Source: JAGVWJ01 sp964588555 (GTDB lineage Archaea > Micrarchaeota > Micrarchaeia > Anstonellales > Bilamarchaeaceae). From it: a stretch of DNA of 64,000 nt. Under the pieces are notes generated by a model, which was not told where the DNA came from, made no database searches, and saw only the letters and a program-made list of their open reading frames with translations. A program made the translations under genes and the position numbers. Shown in pieces: positions 8,202 through 16,445 of this stretch (within the stretch, counting starts at the first letter, position 1; every line of letters begins with the position of its first letter). The stretch is taken from positions 62,001-126,000 of the forward strand of contig CAZPPT010000003.1 in the NCBI GenBank assembly GCA_964588555.1. The letters are read 5' to 3'.

Positions 8202-8951
8202 ATGCAAAGGATACTTATTGTCTTCTTGAGTGCATTACTTTTTGGCTGTACCTCGCAAGTTGATGCACAAAATGATGCCCAACAACTGCCCACAATTGAA
8301 CCGGCCATAAACGAAACGCGTAATGTAACTAACGAAACGATGGATAACGTAACAGAAAACACAACTACGCTTACGGAAGCAACATGTGCACAAGTAGGTG
8401 GAAGATGGGCTGAATGCGGAAGCGCATGCAGGGCTGCTCCGCCAGGGACACCGTGTATTTTAATCTGCGTCACCTACTGCGAGTGCGGGGTATGGAACGG
8501 ATTTGCCTGTCCGAATGGTTTTAGCTGCCAAGAAAAAGTAACGACAAACGATGGAGAAGTTGGAGTATGCAAAGGCGGAGAAATCAAAGACATTGAAGGC
8601 GGGCGGATTGAAATAGATGGCAACGATACAATAAACCAGGCGAATTCGACGAACACGACCGTTATAAACACCGAATCAAAAGAACGGGTTGCGATATTAT
8701 TTGATAAAAGAGCATATGGGGTTTATCTTGAAGACATTACCCTTGACAGTGCTTCGCCAAAAGGCGCGTGCGCACTTGTTGGGATAATCTCAATACGGGC
8801 CGAACAATACATAACGCGGGCAAAGATATGCCCTGGAAAGGATTACTTGTGGGTTTCACCTGAAAACAAGCAATTCCGGATCCGAGTTGTCGATATTGCA
8901 CCAGGATATAGCGGACAGGCGCGATGGGCAAACATACTTATATTTGAGTGA
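8202..8951 (+). CDS. secreted Cys-rich lipoprotein
   Basis: A 249-residue exported protein. The start is ATG 8202, giving a short signal peptide with a lipobox-like LLFGC (Cys16), so it is likely lipid-anchored outside the membrane. Residues 25-60 are Asn/Thr-rich with N-glycosylation sequons. A Cys-rich stretch follows (residues about 60-115), with about a dozen cysteines in the style of extracellular disulfide knots, then a second Asn/Thr linker and a beta-rich C-terminal domain. The gene is 3 bases upstream of another exported protein, so both probably act together at the cell surface. No family is recognised. Confidence 0.75.
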   Translation: MQRILIVFLSALLFGCTSQVDAQNDAQQLPTIEPAINETRNVTNETMDNVTENTTTLTEATCAQVGGRWAECGSACRAAPPGTPCILICVTYCECGVWNGFACPNGFSCQEKVTTNDGEVGVCKGGEIKDIEGGRIEIDGNDTINQANSTNTTVINTESKERVAILFDKRAYGVYLEDITLDSASPKGACALVGIISIRAEQYITRAKICPGKDYLWVSPENKQFRIRVVDIAPGYSGQARWANILIFE

Positions 8952-8954
8952 ATA

Positions 8955-10109
8955 ATGAAAACCATGCGCAGGATGACCTGGTTTATTTTGTTCCTGACCG
9001 TTGCCGTTTACGCCCAGTCAGCGGAAATCAACCAAAATGATGAAGTGAGTAGAAACGCGCTTGTAACGGTTTTCTTTAACTCAACTGCTCAGCTGGTAGT
9101 CAATGGCGAACTATTCGGGCATGAAGACTTAAACGGAAGAAAGTACCTAATTCCGCTCACCTACGAGACCGGCGGCACAATAATCGAAAGTGGAGGTTAC
9201 ATACTTGCCCCGCACCATAATGAGAAAAAAATGATGGGAGATGCACTCACATTTGTTCTTGAGCCAATGCTTGATGACCTTGGACGTATCAAACACAGAA
9301 AGGAATATGGCGTTGATGCAACAAAAGATGAACTCGCATTTCATAAAAACTACCTGATTGAGAAAACTGGAGGCAGGGAAAAAATTGTTGAGTTATTACA
9401 TGAACACCATGAAGAAAATGGAATAACGCTCCATTTTGAGCATGCACCTGCACGTGTTTTCCTTTCAGAAAATGCGCGGGAGGCACGCCTGGTAAATACA
9501 AGCGGAGACCTTGCAATCCTAAAAATAGAAAAGGAAAACATGCCCGCGGTTGAATTAAAAAACAAGACGATCCAAAACGGGGATGGGCTATTTTTCGTAT
9601 CCAAGGCAGAAGTAAAAACAAACATCGTAATACAAAACGAGCTGGGGGAATATCGGCTTATTGAAGAAACCGAAGACGGCTTAACTGCGATTATCCATGA
9701 CGGGGCCGGTAGGCCGGTGGCAGTACAATTTGGAAACAGAATCGTTTCTTCACAGGAAGTTGAAGAGATCCTTGAAAGGAACAATATAGAAAAAAGGCCG
9801 TCCGATACAAACGTGCAGTTTAGGCAAGCGCTTGACGAGTATGGCCGGGGCAATCTTGACCGTGCACGGGAAAGATTTGAAAAAACGCTGGCCAGCTACC
9901 CCGAACACGAAGGCGCGCGCGAATACCTTAAAAAGATTGAAAACCAAGGGAAAACCGGCCCTTTTGCACAATTGATGGACGGTGCCAAATCACTTAGGGG
10001 AAAATTGAAAAAAATAACGGATGGATCGATCCTGTCATTGGGTGCACTTATTCTTGTAATTAGCGTTGCGGGAATACTTGTATTGCAAATACTCGGCAGA
10101 AAAAAATGA
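8955..10109 (+). CDS. exported HtrA-like pseudoprotease with TPR and C-terminal anchor
   Basis: A 384-residue protein with a signal peptide (residues 1-22), a beta-rich domain (35-265), one TPR-like helical pair (289-330) and a C-terminal membrane helix (359-380). The beta domain resembles trypsin-like HtrA folds: GTIIESGGYILAPHH matches the strand leading to the catalytic His, SGDLAILKIE matches the DLAVLKI strand bearing the Asp, and HDGAGRPVAVQFG stands where GNSGGPxxN is expected. The nucleophile Ser is missing there, so it is probably inactive. A long helical insert (100-160) separates the His and Asp strands. Assignment is by motif only. Confidence 0.6.
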   Translation: MKTMRRMTWFILFLTVAVYAQSAEINQNDEVSRNALVTVFFNSTAQLVVNGELFGHEDLNGRKYLIPLTYETGGTIIESGGYILAPHHNEKKMMGDALTFVLEPMLDDLGRIKHRKEYGVDATKDELAFHKNYLIEKTGGREKIVELLHEHHEENGITLHFEHAPARVFLSENAREARLVNTSGDLAILKIEKENMPAVELKNKTIQNGDGLFFVSKAEVKTNIVIQNELGEYRLIEETEDGLTAIIHDGAGRPVAVQFGNRIVSSQEVEEILERNNIEKRPSDTNVQFRQALDEYGRGNLDRARERFEKTLASYPEHEGAREYLKKIENQGKTGPFAQLMDGAKSLRGKLKKITDGSILSLGALILVISVAGILVLQILGRKK

Positions 10110-10162
10110 CCGTGAAGAAGGTTTTTAATTAGTAATGAAATGAATCTATTGTGGTGGTTATT

Positions 10163-10843
10163 GTGTCTGACATAATTAAGAGAATAGATGAGAAAATAGC
10201 TGAAAAAAGCATCCTAAAACACCCATTTTATCAAAACTGGAAGGAAGGAAAACTAACTCGGGAAAGCCTGCAGGAATACGCAAAGCAGTATTATCAGCAC
10301 GTATCCGCATTCCCGCAGTACCTAAGCGCAGTGCACTCGCAGATTGAAAATTATGATGATAGATTATTAGTTCTAGAGAACCTGATGGATGAGGAATATG
10401 GTGAGAAAAACCATCTTGAGTTGTGGCTCCGCTTTGGCGAGGCGGTTGGGGCAAGACGTGAAGATATAAAAAATACAAAACAAAGCGGCGAGACAAGTGC
10501 ATTTATCAATAACTTCAAGCAGCTTGCTTCAAAAAGTGCCATTGAGGGGATTGCCGCACTCTATGCATACGAATCACAGATCCCATACGTAAGCGGGGAG
10601 AAGATCCGCGGGCTTAAGCAGTTCTATGGAGTAAGTGATGAACGCGGACTTGAATATTTCACAGTCCACCAGACGGCAGATGTTGAGCATTCAGAAGCTG
10701 AGCGCAATTTGATTAGAAAATATGCAAAGGATGAGGAAACGCAAAAGAAAGTATTAGAGGCAGTTGACAGAACGCTTGATGCGTACTGGCTTATGCTTAC
10801 CGGCATACAAAGATGGTGTGAGAAGAATTGCGCTAGCTCATAA
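10163..10843 (+). CDS. CADD/TenA-fold di-iron protein (heme-oxygenase-like)
   Basis: A 226-residue all-helical protein of the TenA/PqqC/CADD fold. Start GTG 10163 is preferred because GGTGGT lies just upstream; other GTGs at 10151 and 10154 are in frame. All six ligands of the CADD-type di-iron centre can be aligned: Glu77, His84, Glu137, His169, Asp173 and His176. Tyr23 and Lys147 also fall where chlamydial CADD, as I recall it, has the residues consumed to make para-aminobenzoate. A pABA-type role is therefore plausible; thiaminase-like TenA is less likely. It converges with, and overlaps by 11 bases, the ACT-domain gene. Confidence 0.75.
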   Translation: MSDIIKRIDEKIAEKSILKHPFYQNWKEGKLTRESLQEYAKQYYQHVSAFPQYLSAVHSQIENYDDRLLVLENLMDEEYGEKNHLELWLRFGEAVGARREDIKNTKQSGETSAFINNFKQLASKSAIEGIAALYAYESQIPYVSGEKIRGLKQFYGVSDERGLEYFTVHQTADVEHSEAERNLIRKYAKDEETQKKVLEAVDRTLDAYWLMLTGIQRWCEKNCASS

Positions 10844-11441
10844 GTGCATGTAGTATTTCATATGCACGCGTCGTGTCTGACTGTTTTACTACGAGAAGCG
10901 TATCGGTGTAGCAGGAGATAAACTCGGCAATATTGATTCCTTCGCCTGCAAGTGAATTGAGTATATGTGCAATAACGCCAGGCACTTCTTCCAGGCTCGG
11001 CGGACTATGGATGACAATGAGGTTAAGGTGTTCCTCTATACGAAGGATAGTCTTTGACTTCCGCACTCTTTCGAGTTCCTTTTCGTCAATCACATATGTA
11101 ATGGTGCCACGGCTCTCAGAATAAGAAAGATATTTGAGCCCCTCGATTTCACGCGTTGAGATGATGACTGCAACCTTTCCCCTAAGCGATATCGAACTCG
11201 CCTTAAGAACCTGCAGTATCTTGCCTTCAAGGTTATCCTCTTGGCCTTCAATTTTGTGTGAAATGCGTACAAGGGCCATTTTGACTGCGTTTGACTGTTT
11301 TGTCGAACCGAATGCTTCAATAGATAGTTTTCGCGCAAGTGCCGAATAATTGACAATTCGTTCGCGGAGTATTTCTTTCAAAAAAGGCCTTCGTTTTATA
11401 TAAAGCCAAACTAATTCACTTATGTTTTCTGATGGTGCCAT
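10833..11441 (-). CDS. ACT-domain protein with N-terminal helical (HTH-like) region, putative regulator
   Basis: A 202-residue protein. The C-terminal 70 residues form an ACT domain (VPGVIAHILNSLAGEGINI, then LLVVKQSDTTRAYEIL), the small-molecule-binding fold common in amino-acid regulation. The middle resembles a second, degenerate ACT-like half. The N-terminal 65 residues are helical and basic (IVNYSALARKLSIE, then NAVKMALVRI) and could be a winged-helix DNA-binding part. Its promoter lies within a pair of direct repeats (11447-11483) that recur before the acetyltransferase gene, so it is a good candidate for the factor that reads them, controlling itself and the arginine genes. DNA binding is inference. 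Confidence 0.7.
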   Translation of the reverse strand: MAPSENISELVWLYIKRRPFLKEILRERIVNYSALARKLSIEAFGSTKQSNAVKMALVRISHKIEGQEDNLEGKILQVLKASSISLRGKVAVIISTREIEGLKYLSYSESRGTITYVIDEKELERVRKSKTILRIEEHLNLIVIHSPPSLEEVPGVIAHILNSLAGEGINIAEFISCYTDTLLVVKQSDTTRAYEILHALMS

Positions 11442-11446
11442 TGTTC

Positions 11447-11483
11447 TATTTGGAACATATGGATATTTAAATGTAACATATGG
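11447..11483 (+). promoter_or_regulatory. operator: two 16-bp direct repeats, 21-bp period
   Basis: TATTTGGAACATATGG (11447) and TAAATGTAACATATGG (11468) share 13 of 16 bases and are exactly 21 bp apart, two helical turns. They lie just upstream of the TATA region (about 11493-11503) of the radical SAM gene. On the minus strand they cover the presumed start site and TATA (TTTAAATA, 11464-11471) of the ACT-domain gene. The same pair with the same spacing occurs at 12503-12539. Confidence 0.7.
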
Positions 11484-11522
11484 CGCGACATGTTTTTATT
11501 AAAATGTTGCAGTTAGTAGCGC

Positions 11523-12497
11523 ATGACAGGAAGTCAATCAATGAAAAAATTAGGGGGCGGAAGGTCGAGCTTAAATGTGTTCTTCACGCCTCGTACGAAT
11601 AAGCCAGTGTGTAATGAAAAATGCAATGGGTGCTACCTGTTTAGAAATTATAAGCCAAAGGCTGAAGCCATTACTGCCGATAAAGTACCGCAGACCATCG
11701 AACAGATGAGAGGGGCTGGATTTGAGGTATTTTACCCAATAACTACTGAAATACTCCTTGCACCAAATTGGCAAGAGATACTTAAGGCAACAGGAGACGA
11801 GTACGTAAACACCAATGGAAGGATAGTTGCAAGCCGGGGTTTTGACATACTTTGGGAATTAGAACGATGCGGGGTAAAACAAATTATTATCACTGCAAAT
11901 ATCTCCGCATCCCATGATGCCCTTAATCTTACTGATAAAAAAACGGTGCAAAAAGCTTTTGAAGTAATTGCAAAGTATAACGATATGCATTCAGGTGCAT
12001 TCAAAACGGTTGCAACAGTCATAATCACGAGTGAGAATTTTGACAAGGTAGAGCAGCTCTGCGAGCATGTCTTGAAGGCATATAAGGCAAACGCAGTGAA
12101 ATTTATAGCATTTATTCCTTTTTCTGACGAGCTGTTGCATCTATCGCCAACAATTGAGCAGCTCAAAAAAGTAGCTGAGCAGATAGAGACAGTGCGTTCA
12201 AAATATCCTGCAGAAAGACTTTATATTCAAAGAGGGGGAACACTTGGCGCGCAGGGACTCACGGAAGCGAAAGTAGCTAAACTATGCCCTGCTGGGGAGC
12301 ACGTTAAAGGAATAAAATCACTTGAGGACGGCGCTCCAGTTACACCGTGCATTTATTTCCCGGATTTTGAGATAGGTACCATGCAAAACGGAAGAGTAAC
12401 GTTACATGACGGATACGAAGCATTCATCAAATTAAAACAAACGGCACTTGAAGCGGGATATTGCCCCGCGCATGCACATGCACTAGGCATGGTTTGA
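11523..12497 (+). CDS. divergent radical SAM enzyme with C-terminal cysteine cluster
   Basis: A 324-residue radical SAM protein. The [4Fe-4S] motif is C30-x3-C34-x2-C37 followed by Tyr, preceded by a Gly/Arg-rich start. Alternating beta/alpha segments follow (QIIITANIS, TVATVIITSEN, VKFIAFIPFS). Three further cysteines near the end (C255, C276, C314) resemble a reduced SPASM/twitch-type auxiliary cluster. ATG 11523 is favoured because it lies 51 bases from the proximal operator repeat, as in the acetyltransferase gene, and about 25 from a TATA box. The substrate is unknown; the neighbours (NAGS-like, argG, argH) suggest amino-acid metabolism, perhaps an arginine-family compound. Confidence 0.8.
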   Translation: MTGSQSMKKLGGGRSSLNVFFTPRTNKPVCNEKCNGCYLFRNYKPKAEAITADKVPQTIEQMRGAGFEVFYPITTEILLAPNWQEILKATGDEYVNTNGRIVASRGFDILWELERCGVKQIIITANISASHDALNLTDKKTVQKAFEVIAKYNDMHSGAFKTVATVIITSENFDKVEQLCEHVLKAYKANAVKFIAFIPFSDELLHLSPTIEQLKKVAEQIETVRSKYPAERLYIQRGGTLGAQGLTEAKVAKLCPAGEHVKGIKSLEDGAPVTPCIYFPDFEIGTMQNGRVTLHDGYEAFIKLKQTALEAGYCPAHAHALGMV

Positions 12498-12502
12498 TGT
12501 TC

Positions 12503-12539
12503 CATTTGTAACAAATAAATTTCAAAATGTAACAATTAG
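12503..12539 (+). promoter_or_regulatory. operator: second pair of 16-bp direct repeats, 21-bp period
   Basis: CATTTGTAACAAATAA (12503) and AAAATGTAACAATTAG (12524) match the repeats at 11447/11468 (core WWWTGTAACAWWT). The spacing is again 21 bp. The TG of the proximal copy is 51 bases from the next start codon, identical to the upstream site. TATTTAAATA follows at 12547-12556. Confidence 0.7.
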
Positions 12540-12578
12540 AGCATAATATTTAAATACAAAAAATGGTGCACAAATTAC

Positions 12579-13151
12579 ATGGTTCAAGCACTAAATGTAA
12601 GGGGCAAAGTGGTGGCAACCACAACGGCAATTACAACTCGAATAGTCGCAGCCGTACAAGCCGAACTGAAAATTGCAAAACCAAAAGAGTATATAACAAA
12701 GGGAGCTTATCAGTTCGTAGTGCATGCATCGTTTGCTTCGCTCGATAAATCAAAAATAATGGCATTACTTGAGAAAAGCTTTGGGAAGAAACTTACTGAA
12801 GGCTATTTTGAAGGAGCGGTGGCCGAGGTAGTTATAGAGAAGGACTACAAGGCAGTTGCAATAATAAAAACAATAAATGGGATGGCGTACCTGGACAAGA
12901 TCGCAGTTTCCCCGGAATTGCAGGGAAATGGGGTCGGAAAGGCGCTCTGGGAGACGTTAAAAGAAAAATATGGGTCGTTTATGTGGAGGGCAGCAAAAAC
13001 GAATGACAAGGCAAATAGTTGGTACTTCAAAGCATGTGACGGAATGCAAAAAATGGCTGAGTGGAATATATTTTGGGTCGGCGTGCCAACAGAAACGGCA
13101 GCCGCATCCATAGATACAATTGCCGCACTACCCCCAACCCTGATCAAATAA
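12579..13151 (+). CDS. stand-alone NAT (NAGS-type) acetyltransferase
   Basis: A 190-residue GNAT protein that matches the NAT domain of N-acetylglutamate synthases. YLDKIAVSPELQGNGVGKALW is the acetyl-CoA-binding region, and the WRAAKTNDKANSWYFKACDG block followed by a W-N-I-F-W strand is the hallmark of the NAGS NAT domain. It lacks the amino-acid kinase domain fused in NAGS/NAGK. It stands 18 bases upstream of argG, so a role at the first (acetyl-glutamate) step of arginine synthesis is likely. The start is leaderless, 25 bases after TATTTAAATA, with the operator pair upstream. Confidence 0.8.
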   Translation: MVQALNVRGKVVATTTAITTRIVAAVQAELKIAKPKEYITKGAYQFVVHASFASLDKSKIMALLEKSFGKKLTEGYFEGAVAEVVIEKDYKAVAIIKTINGMAYLDKIAVSPELQGNGVGKALWETLKEKYGSFMWRAAKTNDKANSWYFKACDGMQKMAEWNIFWVGVPTETAAASIDTIAALPPTLIK

Positions 13152-13168
13152 ATTCTAGGTGATTTAAC

Positions 13169-14410
13169 ATGAAAGAAAAGGTAGTTTTAGCATATTCGGG
13201 CGGACTGGACACTTCTTGTATTTTAAAATGGCTCATTGACAAGGGCTATGAAGTGGTGGCGTACATTGCTGATGTCGGCCAGCAGGAAGATTTTGAAGCG
13301 GCAAAGAAAAAGGCACTTGCAATTGGTGCGTCAAACGTATATATCGAGGATTTGAAGGAAGATTTTGTTACTAAATTTATCTTTCCTGCAATTAAGGCAA
13401 ATGCAGTGTATGAGCACAAATACCTGCTGGGAACGTCACTTGCGCGCCCCCTCATTGCAAAAAGGCAAATTGAGATTGCCAAAAAAGAAAATGCGCAGTA
13501 TGTTGCACACGGTGCGACGGGGAAGGGGAATGACCAGGTACGGTTTGAACTGACTTATTATGCGCTCAACCCCAAGATAAAGGTGCTTGCACCATGGAAG
13601 ATGGCCGATTTCCTCGCACAGTTTAAGGGAAGGACAGATTTGCTTAACTATGCTAAAGAAAAGGGGATTCCGGTTACTGCAACGCATGAAAAACCGTACA
13701 GTTCAGATGCAAATTTAATGCATATTAGTTATGAAGCAGGCATTCTTGAGGATCCAAAAAGTGCACCGCATTCTGACCTATTCGAATGGACAAAATCACC
13801 ACAAGATGCGCCAGACAAGGAAACGAAACTTGAGATCCATTTTAAGGACGGGATCCCGGCTAAGGTGGTAAATACGGATGACGGGACGGTTAAGCAAAAA
13901 CCGCTTGAATTATTTCAATACCTCAATAAAATGGGTGCGGAAAATGCGATTGGCCGTGTCGACATGGTTGAAAACCGTTTTGTCGGGATTAAATCGCGCG
14001 GGGTATATGAAACCCCTGGTGCAACAATACTTATGGAAGCGCATAAGGACATTGAAGGGATCGCGATGGATCGCGAAGTGATGCGATTTAGAAACATGTT
14101 TACACCTGAATTTGCTCAATTGGTGTATTATGGGTTTTGGTATTCGCCTGAAATGGAATTCCTGATGGCCGCAATTAACAAAAGCCAGGAACTAATCGAT
14201 GGAATTGTGTATCTTTCACTCTATAAGGGGAATGTAACGATCCTTGGAAGAGAATCGCCAAGTTCGCTCTATAACCAGGAACTTTCAAGCATGGACATTG
14301 CAGGCGGCTACGACCAGACAGATGCGCGAGGATTTATTAAGATTAATGCGATTCGTTTAATGGCACACAAGGCAATCCTTGACAAGCAAGGACAGGATTA
14401 TGAGGTCTAA
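13169..14410 (+). CDS. argG: argininosuccinate synthase
   Basis: A 413-residue argininosuccinate synthase of normal length. It joins citrulline and aspartate with ATP. The N-terminal PP-loop AYSGGLDTSC (residues 8-17) binds ATP, and GATGKGNDQVRFEL, SSDANLMHISYEAG and SLYNQELSSMD are family-specific blocks. TAGGTGATTTAAC supplies the ribosome-binding site. It lies between the NAGS-type acetyltransferase and argH, so the three form a transcription unit, probably under the 12503 operator. The argH frame begins 10 bases after its stop. Confidence 0.97.
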   Translation: MKEKVVLAYSGGLDTSCILKWLIDKGYEVVAYIADVGQQEDFEAAKKKALAIGASNVYIEDLKEDFVTKFIFPAIKANAVYEHKYLLGTSLARPLIAKRQIEIAKKENAQYVAHGATGKGNDQVRFELTYYALNPKIKVLAPWKMADFLAQFKGRTDLLNYAKEKGIPVTATHEKPYSSDANLMHISYEAGILEDPKSAPHSDLFEWTKSPQDAPDKETKLEIHFKDGIPAKVVNTDDGTVKQKPLELFQYLNKMGAENAIGRVDMVENRFVGIKSRGVYETPGATILMEAHKDIEGIAMDREVMRFRNMFTPEFAQLVYYGFWYSPEMEFLMAAINKSQELIDGIVYLSLYKGNVTILGRESPSSLYNQELSSMDIAGGYDQTDARGFIKINAIRLMAHKAILDKQGQDYEV

Positions 14411-14420
14411 GGTGGAACGA

Positions 14421-15680
14421 ATGGCAAAGCTTTGGGATAAGGGGGAGGATGTAGCTCAAGAACTAGAGGCGTATCTGGCAAGCGACATTGCCGTAGATCA
14501 AAAGCTCGTGAAGTATGAGTGCATAGCAAGTAAAGCCCATGCAAAAATGCTTGAAAAACTTGGAATAATAGATAAAAAAGAACTCGGGCGAATAATTACT
14601 ACATTAAATGAGATTATCGAGCTCGATCGCGCGGGAAAGTTTGTTATAACAATCCATGACGAGGACGTACATACGAAAGTTGAGAATTATCTTGTTGAGA
14701 AACTTGGAGACACCGGCAAGAAGATACACACATATAGGTCAAGAAACGAGCAAGTGCTTACGAATATGCGGCTCTATACGCTCGCAGAGTTAAAAAAAAT
14801 AAAACAAAAAACTCGCGAACTCGCTTTCGAATTGATTATGTTTGCTAAAAAACACGAGCGAGTACCAATGCCCGGATATACGCACATGCAAAAGGCAATG
14901 CTCTCATCTGTTGGCCTTTGGGCAGGTGCGTTCGCGGAAAGTTTGCTTGATGACGTAAAATTACTTGAGAATGCACTTGAATTAGCTGACCAATCGCCAC
15001 TTGGCAGTGGCGCAAGCTATGGCATCCCTGAAAAGATTGACCGTGAACTGACTGCAAAGGAGATGGGATTTGAACGCATACAGAATAATGTGCTCTATTG
15101 CCAGAACTCCCGCGGAAAAATCGATAGTATCTCGATTAATGCGCTTTCGCAGATTATGATTACACTAAGCAAAATGGCACAGGACATCATTCTCTTTACA
15201 ACAAGCGAGTTTGGCTATTTTTCGCTTAGCTCAGAAGTTAGTACGGGTTCAAGCATTATGCCCCAGAAAAGAAACCCAGATGTCTCGGAACTAGTAAAAG
15301 GAAACGCTTCGGTTATGCTTTCGTATGAATTTTTAGTTAAGAATGCAATTACAGGGGTCCCTTCGGGCTACATGAAGGAAACACAAGTAGTTAAGGAAGC
15401 GACGATTAAGGCATTTGAGCTTGCGCTTGGGTCACTGAGAGCAATGAAAGTGCAGATTAATGGACTTGTTGTAAATAAGGAACGGTGTATTAGTGCATGC
15501 ACACCTGAACTCTTTGCAACTGATGAGGCGTATGATCTGGTAAAGAAAGAGGGAATACCGTTTCGTGACGCGTATAAGCGAGTTGGAAAGAATCTTGACT
15601 CATTGAAAAAACGGGATCCGGTAAATGAGCTTGAGAAACGATTGAAGAATGGGTCGTTTTATGTGAAGGAGTTTGATTAG
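14421..15680 (+). CDS. argH: argininosuccinate lyase
   Basis: A 419-residue argininosuccinate lyase that cleaves argininosuccinate to arginine and fumarate. ATG 14421 is chosen over an in-frame ATG at 14400 because AAGGTGG lies 7 bases before it and the protein then begins MAKLWDKG, as family members do. Seen motifs are HDEDVHTKVE, the SRNEQV substrate loop, GYTHMQKAM with the catalytic His, and the fumarase-superfamily signature GSSIMPQKRNP with its Ser loop. It is co-transcribed with argG and appears complete and active. Confidence 0.97.
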   Translation: MAKLWDKGEDVAQELEAYLASDIAVDQKLVKYECIASKAHAKMLEKLGIIDKKELGRIITTLNEIIELDRAGKFVITIHDEDVHTKVENYLVEKLGDTGKKIHTYRSRNEQVLTNMRLYTLAELKKIKQKTRELAFELIMFAKKHERVPMPGYTHMQKAMLSSVGLWAGAFAESLLDDVKLLENALELADQSPLGSGASYGIPEKIDRELTAKEMGFERIQNNVLYCQNSRGKIDSISINALSQIMITLSKMAQDIILFTTSEFGYFSLSSEVSTGSSIMPQKRNPDVSELVKGNASVMLSYEFLVKNAITGVPSGYMKETQVVKEATIKAFELALGSLRAMKVQINGLVVNKERCISACTPELFATDEAYDLVKKEGIPFRDAYKRVGKNLDSLKKRDPVNELEKRLKNGSFYVKEFD

Positions 15681-15698
15681 GTCGAGGGATGATAGTTA

Positions 15699-16445
15699 AT
15701 GGTTGTAGAGTTATTTACTTTTTTAGGAAACATTACATTTGTGTTATTTGGACTTTTAATGCCAGGCCTATTTTTAAGATCTGCTATTTTATCTTTTAAT
15801 GAAGGTTTTTCAGTATTAAAATTATTGAATATTAAACTAGATGATAAAACAGTAATTTTATTGCTTGAAGTTTTTTTACTTGGAATTTTTGTAACATTTA
15901 TCGCTTCCATATGGCACTTCTCACAGGATCTAGCAACTCTATCTTCTAAAAATACCATATTAAAGAGAGCGTTTATTGGTTCTCTTTCAATATATCTTGC
16001 TGGAAAACTTGCTACGATGACATCTAACACAAGAAATACACGTCTAATGCTATTTGTTCTTTTTATACCTATAATGCTTCTCATTTCCAGTTTGTTGCTT
16101 GGATTAATTTTTAGACCAGAAGGGTTATTTATTGAACAAAACACCCCGTTATCAATAGCTCTTTATCTAAATTGTGAAAGCCAGATGCATCGAATTGTTT
16201 ATAACAATCATGGAGATTCTTCAATTCTAATATATGGGTACACAGTAAACGACAAAAACACGTTAAACATTACAAATCCAGCAAAAGAGATAGTGAATAT
16301 AACTGGAAAACAAGGCCAAAGCAGACCAATTCAGTTCAAATGTGAAAAAGATAATATGTTATATTTATGGACTGATATTGGCATATTTGACATACCTTTT
16401 TCCTTTGAAAAAAAGGTTGTTATTGTTAGTTCTCAGCTAGGATAA
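15699..16445 (+). CDS. AT-rich multi-pass membrane protein, unknown
   Basis: A 248-residue protein with four hydrophobic helices (residues 1-30, 45-75, 90-110 and 120-145), then a hydrophilic C-terminal domain of about 100 residues with N-glycosylation sequons, probably outside the cell. Codon use is much more AT-rich than argH upstream (many Ile, Leu-TTA and Lys-AAA codons), like the transglutaminase-like gene at 48391. Both may come from one external source. It ends directly against the convergent HD gene. No family is recognised. Confidence 0.6.
   Translation: MVVELFTFLGNITFVLFGLLMPGLFLRSAILSFNEGFSVLKLLNIKLDDKTVILLLEVFLLGIFVTFIASIWHFSQDLATLSSKNTILKRAFIGSLSIYLAGKLATMTSNTRNTRLMLFVLFIPIMLLISSLLLGLIFRPEGLFIEQNTPLSIALYLNCESQMHRIVYNNHGDSSILIYGYTVNDKNTLNITNPAKEIVNITGKQGQSRPIQFKCEKDNMLYLWTDIGIFDIPFSFEKKVVIVSSQLG

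Noticed and set aside
11447..12539. CRISPR-like repeats
   Set aside because: Only two copies per site, 21-bp period, no spacers of CRISPR length and no cas genes; the promoter geometry explains them better.
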